DNA from: Rosa chinensis
Lineage: Eukaryota > Streptophyta > Magnoliopsida > Rosales > Rosaceae
Direction of reading: 5' to 3'
Assembly: GCF_002994745.2 (NCBI RefSeq)
Contig: NC_037094.1
Location: 9,758,501 to 9,822,500, forward strand
Length of the DNA stretch: 64,000 nt
In this document: in pieces, positions 56,549-64,000 of the stretch
Layout: every line of letters begins with the position of its first letter
Numbering within the stretch: position 1 is the stretch's first letter
Notes under the pieces: model-generated
Databases searched by the model: none
What the model was told of the DNA's origin: nothing
Seen by the model: only the letters and a program-made list of their open reading frames with translations
Made by a program: the position numbers and the translations under genes

Positions 56549-57091
56549 GTTGTGGTATGGGGCACCCAATTACAATTGAAGTAGAAACTATAAAAAAACG
56601 AGTGGAGCACAAGATGATAGGCAAATTGTAGAAGAATTTTTACTATAGCAGAATGATACAACAATTTCTCTTCTGCAATAAGGATAGCACAATTGACAAT
56701 ACCTCCGATCCTCTCTTATAACAGGAGGAAATATACTCTAACAAAAGAAAGACAATTGAGTTTTAGGAGAAATCTCTATTTTCTCTCTAAACTCCTCTCT
56801 CTTTATTTCTCTCTTCTTCTTCTTTTTGAGAATTCTCTCTATTTCTCTATGTTCTTACTCGCAATATGTAATCCCCACTCTATAACATAGGTCCTCTATT
56901 TATACTAGATAGAGGCAGTTACAACTAGCTTCTGAAAGCCTAAGAATCTTACCTATAGGTGAGTTGTAATTGCAACATTACAACTATCATATGCTGAAAA
57001 ACTGCCACCATTTTTGACTTCTCAAGAACTTAAGTAAGAAGTAAGCCACTATTTTTGACTTCTCAAGAACTTAAGCAAGAAGTAAGAGGCA
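56549..57091 (-). mobile_element. LTR-like block (solo or fragmentary LTR)
   Basis: Read on the minus strand it has an LTR promoter layout: TATAAATA (about 56897-56904) in AGTATAAATAGAGGACC, then about 350 bp of transcribed-type, GA-rich sequence ending in short AT-rich segments. A tandem repeat of about 41 bp (units with ACTTCTCAAGAACTTAAG) lies at about 57004-57086. I could not fix the TG...CA ends or a target duplication, and no internal region or second LTR is present. Confidence 0.45.
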
Positions 57092-57818
57092 AAATGACTC
57101 ACTACTAGCAAAAGGCTCATAGAATACAAATTTTTTTCTGTATTTTTGCATCAAATGATACAAATACGGGTATTTAAATCTCATTGGGTACGGTGCAGCC
57201 ACGGAATGAAAAAGGGTATTCTCTATCGCAGGTTCCACTAACCAAAAGCCACGCTTAAGACTTCAGTATCTACCATTTTTCTTTTCATTTTTACTGCATA
57301 AATTTTTATTTTCTTTCTCTCTCCTTAGTTTCTTTTATTTTCTATTTTCATATTTACCAAAATACATAAATACTTTTATACGTATACAAAATACGTTATA
57401 CTTTATTTAATATTATATTTTTTGTATAATATTAATTTATCCATAATTACGGATAATTATCCATGTGTATTAAGCAATGGGTACACTACAACATCGGTAT
57501 CGTTTAAATTTATATTTAAAAAAAATATTATGAAGATCAGTAATTTTAATATAAATAAATTATATCCAAATAATTCTAATTTTCATGGAATTAAAATAAT
57601 AATAATAACAATGAGGCATAACCATTAATATTCTAAAAACCATATATTTATAATAAAATCTACAAAGTTTAAACTTTAAACCAACAAAAGACAAGAATTA
57701 AAATTAGTCCGAAATCTCAAATGACTAGAAAATGGATACTAATACGAAAATATTTATTGTAATATCAAACTAATTTCGATAGAGTTGAACGAGCGACCAC
57801 CATCTTCAAGCAATGTCT

Positions 57819-59559
57819 TTAATCCGTCTGCATATCAGAACATTCAAATGGCAATGTGGGGCGGTAAACATCATCATTTGGGGAAAAAATCACATTTGAC
57901 GGCCTTTGAGAAATGTTTTGAGCAAATTGAGACATTGTTTGCTCCATATATTCTTGTGTATCCACCGATATTCCACAGTGTTTAAACAACTCTCCCATTT
58001 TCTGGATCGCCATGCCTACACACCTTACTTCAAACATTTCTTCCATTTTTTTTGTTTGTTCAACCATTTTCCTTTGTAATTCATCCATCAGACGTGCTTC
58101 CCTCTCTTGTGCCTCTTTGGTATGTGCTTCTAATCACTCTCGCAAGAGTTGCACTTCCTTTGAAACACCTCGCTCTTCCACATGAATTCCAGGAACTTCA
58201 TCCCAAGTGACCCCAGCTCCAAGACCCCTTACTCGGTTTCCCTTCTTCTTACCAAGAACCTCAGCATACATCTCTTCACGGATTTCTGGAGCAGTGATGC
58301 AACATTCATGCTTAGTCTCTTTTGTTCAGCTTCTTCAAAATCCGTCTACAAAATGTAAATATTATATTATAAATTCAAGAATCGCACTAGTCTCGTATTT
58401 TTTAAATAAACATTAATATTTCGTATAGCGCTTACAATTGCTTTTGCACTTGCTGCATCAATTGGCTCTTGAGTTCCTGCCTTTCGGTGTGTTAATTTGA
58501 ACAATTCTCATCTATCTGACTCTTTACCATGCAGAAGTTCTTGTGCAATTCAAAGGATGCTACATATTATATAAAGATAACACATCAAAATTTCTAGTCA
58601 ATAAAATGGAAAATAACTAAAAGTATAGGCTAACTTACATATTCATGAGCCAAACTAGCATAGGTTCGTGTCCCTGTTGATTGATTCATTCTCTTTTGAG
58701 ACCGGTTCCTCTTGTTGATGGTCACCATCCTCTGTGTGATCCATAAATGAAAATCATTAAGTAGGAATAAAGCAATTAAATAAGGTAAAAAGAAAAGCAA
58801 TATTTTCATTACCTGATGCTTCTTCTTGTCTTTGTTTGCAACGAACACTTTCCATTAGTCCGCATCAACACGATCATCATCAGGTTTGCGAAACCTAAGG
58901 GGACTATTCTTGAATGGTTTATACCATTTCTTGCTCAACTCAGACTTCCAATGCGTCCAGCGTTCATTCAACTTGCTCCTGACCTTTTCCCTGATTTTAC
59001 TTTCCAAACAGGCAACTCGTGGGTGTGTCAAGTCAAGAGTTTCCTACAAAAATTGTTAACAATAATTTCTCATGATGCTCAAATATCTTGACAATATAAG
59101 GAGAACTAAAACATAATAATGCACATGCAAGCAATGAAATGAGAAAATTTGAAACATTTTAATACCTTTACACGATTCCAAGACCTTTTATAGTTGTCAC
59201 TTTTGTTGAACTTGCGAAAATCAGGTTCACTAATAGGAAATAGTGAACAATCTTTTGCTAAAATGCCCAAATATCTGGAAAATCTTGCTACCTTTTTCTG
59301 CGGACCCTTAGGAAGCCCAAAGCGGTTCCACAACAAATTTTTCTGGTCCCTCCAATGCCCAATTTTTTTGGTTTGTGCCTCTTTGTCTCTTGGTTATTGT
59401 AGGGGTCTCTGATAAACCATTGTCATTGCTGGGAGACATTGCTTGATGTTGAAGCATACCGCCGATATCTTGTGTCTCACTGTCGTCATACCCAATATTT
59501 TCGTCCTCATACCCAGTGTTTTCTTCGTGGTCACCTCCACTATTAACAAAGTAACTCAT
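57819..59559 (-). pseudogene. Second CACTA gene (Ptta/En-Spm plant transposase family), decayed
   Basis: From the ATG at 59559 (MSYFVNSGGDHEEN) an acidic region leads to a frame break near 59320. Then come QKKVARFSRYLGILAKDCSL and PDFRKFNKSDNYKRSWNRV. Further exon-like blocks carry RSKLNERWTHWKSELSKKWY (about 58920-58990), NKRNRSQKRMNQSTGTRTYA (about 58650-58710), and at the end MDELQRKMVEQTKKMEEMF with GISVDTQEYMEQTMSQFA (57819-58088). Several stops and frame changes separate them. The GTRTYASLAHE-type block is characteristic of the C-terminal part of this family. Confidence 0.75.
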
Positions 59560-60439
59560 CTTGACATTTAATCTTGCATTAGAATAAATATCAAGGAATT
59601 AATGAATTGAAAAGACAAGAGAATAATTTGATTAAGAACACTATAATTCCTATTAAGAACAGAACCCCAAATCATCAAATTTGAGAGTGATGGGACGACG
59701 CAGTGAGAGTAATGGGGACACAAAACCTTGCTATTATGTCATATCAGGAACATAATCCAACCTTATTTAGGTTCTAATCCATTCAAAAAAAAAGAAAAAG
59801 AAAAAAAAAAGGGTACAGACCTTAACACATCTTATTATTTATTAAGGTTGAAGCTTGCAAGGCTATTGGGAGCATGCATGTAATGACTGTTATTTAAATA
59901 CTAACTTTGCATTCCATATACCATGAAAATAGTAATATAGTTCAGTTGCAAGACGTTAAAGAATTGAACAAATCAGAATCGAACAATAAATTACTTCTAG
60001 CTAGAACAAAGCATATTGCTTTGGCACTAATTCATTCGAATTTAGATATTATCAGAGTACATAAACTACTAAACAATAAACCGAACAATTTGATATGCTG
60101 AAATGAAGCATGCTATTTAATCATAAGTTACTGACTTTTCCCTCTCAAACACGCAAATTAACTCCTTATACTGTACAACTTATTTGTATTAAAAGATGCT
60201 TTCAAAGCTCTGGCATGAAAAAATACCAAGGGTACAAAGATCAAAGCAAGGTTCATACCTGCTAAGTAGGTGATTTTGTCTTTCGATGCCAGGAAAGACA
60301 ACAGAATAAATTGCTTAAGAACACTGTAACTCCTACCAAGATTTCCAAGTCTAAGAATGGAATTGAAAATCTCAGTACAAGAACAGAACCCCAAAAAATA
60401 GTCTCAAACAGAGAAAACTATCTCATACAAAACAAGCAT

Positions 60440-62448
60440 GCACATGCATTTTCATGAAAACCTGTACACATCTACGAATATTTGATGAAAATCCATCTGA
60501 AACCCGAACTGATTCAAATATTTTGCATATTAATGCCTTCTCATCATTGGATAAGGTGTATTTCGCTGGAGGCAACCATGTTCGGCCACCACGTGGCTGA
60601 GGATGGAGTGAATGCTTAATACCTAGTAGTACCATGCCAAGGCGGACCTTTAAACTGTCTTTTTTTTTTTCCCCATCAATTCCTAATAAAGTCCCAATGA
60701 CACTATCTGTAACATTTTTCTCAACATGCATGACATCTAAATTATGACGCAGTAATAAGTTCTTCCAATAAGGCAGCTGAAAGAAAACACTTTGCTTCCT
60801 GTACGGCCTTGTGTACTCTGTGTCATCATTATTTTGAACTCGTTTTCTTTTACGAGTGGACCCTTTTTCCTTTCCCTTTCCAAGTTGGAACGTCAATGTA
60901 TTAGTTGCCTCCAAGCAATCTAACCCCGTCATTGGTTTGGGTGTCTACGATATTCAGTTGATTTATTGAAGTTACTGCGCCATGTACGAAAAATATGGTC
61001 ATTTGGAAGCCACTTTCGATGCCCCATGTAGATTTCTTTCTTTCCCTGATGCAACCTCAAATAATCAGTCTCCTCACCACAAGTCAGGCAAGCTTTTGAC
61101 CCCTTTGTGCTATATCTAGACAACATGGCATATGTAGGAAATCATTTATGGTCCATAATAATGCAGCCCTCATTTGAAAAACCTTTTTCTTATATGCGTC
61201 ATATGTAGGAATTCCTTCTGTCCATAACTCTTTCAATTCTTCTACCAACTGTTGCAGGTACACATCTATGTCAACTCCAAGACTTTTAGGGCCTGGTATA
61301 AGCAGAGATAACATCATGTGCGGTTTTTTCGTGCATAACCAAGGAGGGAGATTGTAAACAGTAACTATAACAGGCCAGGTACTATGGGACAAGCTCATCA
61401 TACAAAAATGGTTGAATCCATCACTGGTTAGACCTAAACGAACATTTCAACCCTCTGAGCCAAAATCATAGTCAATTTTGTCTAATTATGCCCAAGCAAG
61501 AGAATCAGCTGGATGACGGAGAACCCCATCTCGTGGTCTCTTTTCGGAATGCCAAACCATAAATTATGAGGAGTGGCGAGACATGTACAGCCTTTGAAGT
61601 CTTGGGCCTAATGGAAAGTAACGCAGAATCTTAGCAGCTTTCTTCTTACTGGATGTTGCATCAGTAGATGTGTCCTTTTTGTACCGACTAGTTCCACATA
61701 CATGACAAACTGTGTCTGAAGCATGATCTTTTCGATATAACATACAATCATTAGGACATGCATCTATCTTTTGGTATGTCAACCCGAGATCTTTAATAAA
61801 TTTTTTTGTCAAATAAAAGGTAGCAGGAAGAGTTTCCCCCGGAGGCAAATAGGCTTTTAACAATTCAAGCAACTTTGTGAACGACACATCACTCCAACTA
61901 TGCAATGCTTTTAACTGATACAACTTTATCAGGAAATCAAACATCTTCTTCCCTGCACCCGGGTATAATTTAGTATCAACATCATCTATAAGTCGGTAGA
62001 ATCTTTCTACATCTGGGCAAGGGCCATGGGGCATGGATGGACCTTCAGTCTGTCCTGATGCTTCCCAATTATCTTCTCCTTCATACACGCTAAATATATT
62101 ATGCAACATATCTTGCACATCAAAATTTGGCTGAGATGATGTTGGTCCTGATGGATTAAAATCTGGTTGAGGTTCTGAAGATCCTGGCAAATTATGATCA
62201 ACTGCAACTGGTACACGTTCACCGTGCTCGGTCCAAGGATTGTTCACATATTTCAGATCCATGCCATCCATAAAAAGATGCTCTTCAATAACTGCAGGAG
62301 ATTTGTAATAGGTATTATGACATTTACTACACGGACACTTGATTTGACTCTTAAAAGAAGCATGTTGTAAGGCATGATTGATGAATGCACGCAACCCAAT
62401 ATTGTATTCCTCATTGTTTTTATCTGAAAATATCCATTCCTTGTCCAT
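60440..62448 (-). pseudogene. TNP2-like CACTA transposase, broken
   Basis: The probable start is ATG 62448 (MDKEWIFSDKNNEEYNIGLR), giving a transposase-associated N-terminal domain with CPCSKC and WTEHGE, followed by the TNP2 domain: DCMLYRKDHASDTVCHVCG, RYKKD, RYFPLGPRLQRLYMSRHSS, NVRLGLTSDGFNHF, SHSTWPVIVTVYNLPPWLC, ALLWTINDF, SKACLTCGEETDYLRL, MGHRKWLPNDHIFR and LDVMHVEKNVTDSVIGTLLG. Stops occur near 61486 and 61448, and the frame changes near 61140 and again near 60930. The usual C-terminal half after the LHPQ block is missing. Not functional. Confidence 0.88.
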
Positions 62449-63492
62449 ACTGTTCAACAAAAAAAAATTAAGTGTCAGGGGATATATATATATATATATA
62501 TATATAGTAAAAACTTGAAGAAAATCAGTACTAGAAAAAATACCTGCTGATGGGAGTTCTTCTTTTCGACTCAATTGTATTCTGAATAGTCATGAAAATA
62601 CTGCTTTTTATTTGCTTAAATATTATATAGTTCTGCAAATAGAAGAATGATAAAAGAACTCCTCAACACATTAGATATTGAAATCCTTTTCATACGTAAA
62701 TACAAATTATATTGGATACTGTTTTATGTGTTAATCAACATCCACTACGGTTTCCCGTGGTTAATAAGAATTAAACACCTTCTTTTGTTTGTTTTTTATA
62801 TGGAACATATATAAATGTGAATTTATTGTCTTACATATATCTACGGCTAATGAACTATGAATACGGATACTAGTGTGCAAAATATGGTAGTGCATTAAGT
62901 ACCTATATATATGCGTAGTTAATTTCCAAGTATGTGTATTAAATTAATAATAGGAAAAGCTCTAATAAAATTTTAAATAGAAAAAAGTCAAAAATATTAT
63001 TGTTGGCGTATTTCCAATACTGCTGCAAACAAGGAATATTGATTAACTTGTAAATAATTAATTATTAATAGGAAAAGCTCTAATAAATAGAAAAAATGTC
63101 AAAAAATAATATATTTTGGCGTATTTCAAATACTGTTGCAAACAAGAGATGATTAATTTGTAAATTTGAATAAATTAAATGTAAAAGAGTGGTTTTCTAA
63201 CACTTCACACCCTTAACCGTGTGTATATAAGATGTTTATCTGAATATTAAATAATAATACATTAATTTAGCCCTTTATTTAGCAATGAATACGGATGTTT
63301 GTGTTTATCCAAAATTGTATTTTTTATAAAGCATTTTGTCGATTATGTTTTTTTATTTTGTCACAGTTAGCAGTACTCATAAAACAAATAATACCACAAA
63401 TACAAAAGGGTGTCATTTGTTATATCAAATGACACGACTAATAAAGTGTATCCAAAAGGGGGTGGCTAGTAGCCATATTTCTAGTAGTGACT

Positions 63493-64000
63493 TTACCGCC
63501 ACAGGAAAGTGGTCAGTTAGCATGCAAATCAGTCCGAAGAATGGTGCAGTCGCCTCCAATAAGCTTGGGATTCTCTCACTCACCACTCACCACTCACCAC
63601 ATGCATCGCCTCCAGTTCATCCTTTCCCCTTCCACCACCATGCAAATGGTGCTTATAAGCTGATGATGTGTAAAATTAAAAGTCTAAATTAATGGAAGCC
63701 AATAACAGCAATTAAAATACCCACTCAAAGATTGATTCTCCCTAGCTTTGTACTTGATCAATTAATAGTTTTGATTTCTTCAATTCTAAGTTTGATTTTG
63801 CAATAGAAATTAGGGGAACATAGAGAGAGAAATGATGGTATCAGTTTGACTAGACCCAAAACGTTGTAAACCTAGTCTTCCTCCCCGTTGTTTTCTCACT
63901 CTATTTCTTAGAGAGAGTAAGAGGGAGCAAGTGTGGTGAACTTCTTATTTTTTTTACCTTATTACTGTCCTCTGTCTTTACCACGTGGACATGTCCACAT
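63493..64000. other. Right-edge spacer
   Basis: Contains a short (CTCACCA)n run at about 63577-63598 and pyrimidine and AGAGAGAG stretches near 63820 and 63910-63925 that could belong to the promoter of a gene beyond the window. No coding exon recognised. Confidence 0.4.

Larger units (their letters stand above)
55937..57096. other. Spacer with an exon-like remnant and an LTR-like block
   Basis: The separately listed remnant (56380-56513) and LTR-like block (56549-57091) occupy most of it. The first part is probably the 3' flank of the P450 copy. Confidence 0.4.
57097..63492 (-). mobile_element. CACTA (En/Spm) DNA transposon, 6.4 kb, 3-bp target duplication
   Basis: The element is 57100-63489 (6390 bp). 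The left end CACTACTAGCAAAAGGC and the right end, CACTACTAGAAATATGGC on the minus strand, share the CACTACTAG terminus of CACTA elements. The flanking triplet ACT is duplicated at 57097-57099 and 63490-63492. Subterminal zones carry related motifs in both orientations (AAATGATACAAATACGGG at the left, CAAATGACACCCTTTTG at the right, minus strand). It carries two gene remnants on the minus strand, TNP2/TNPD type first and a Ptta/En-Spm type second, as in autonomous elements. Both are broken, so the copy is non-autonomous. Confidence 0.93.

Overview
The window is nuclear DNA of a eudicot. Genes are split by short GT-AG introns, spacers are long and AT-rich, TATA boxes and CT/GA-rich leaders precede several genes, and transposable elements are dense. 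The germin-like gene resembles the ABP19/ABP20 proteins described from peach. The GRAS gene resembles RAD1, which is kept in plants that form arbuscular mycorrhiza. A rosid, possibly Rosaceae, is therefore plausible, but I infer this and have not proved it. There is no operon-like organisation: each gene stands alone.

Left part (1-15.8 kb). The 5' half of an LHT-type amino acid transporter (minus, running off the left edge) is followed by a complete 8-exon gene for a plant-specific Ser/Arg-rich coiled-coil protein (minus). Then come a 1.15-kb non-autonomous hAT element with an exact 8-bp target duplication, a 12-exon GAPDH pseudogene (minus), a MULE-type MITE with an exact 9-bp target duplication, a second long MITE, and an intact one-exon germin-like gene (minus).

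Middle part (15.8-36 kb) is mostly repeats. The ends at 15784 and 24122 are inverted copies of one another and are flanked by 9-bp near-identical direct repeats. I read this as a Pack-MULE-like element. It carries a cyclin-A fragment, a fragment of a basic nucleolar-type protein, a complex minisatellite and a coiled-coil coding fragment. A 3.85-kb non-autonomous LTR retrotransposon (5-bp target duplication) has landed in the coiled-coil fragment. To the right lie several MITEs, a small gene for a 70-residue polyglutamine peptide (28056-28268), and a minus-oriented retroposon with an 18-bp target duplication.

Right part (36-64 kb). Genes in order: a RAD1-like GRAS regulator (plus, intact), plastid-type NDP kinase (plus, 7 exons, intact), a small protein of unknown function (minus, 2 exons), and an ABC1/UbiB-family atypical kinase (minus, 12 exons, intact). 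They are followed by a second retroposon with a 17-bp target duplication, a tRNA-derived SINE, a decayed PIF/Harbinger element, a CYP71-type P450 pseudogene, an LTR-like block, and a 6.4-kb CACTA element with a 3-bp target duplication and decayed transposase genes.

Exon borders were placed by eye from GT-AG signals and family conservation. In every complete gene listed as intact the summed exon lengths are divisible by three.
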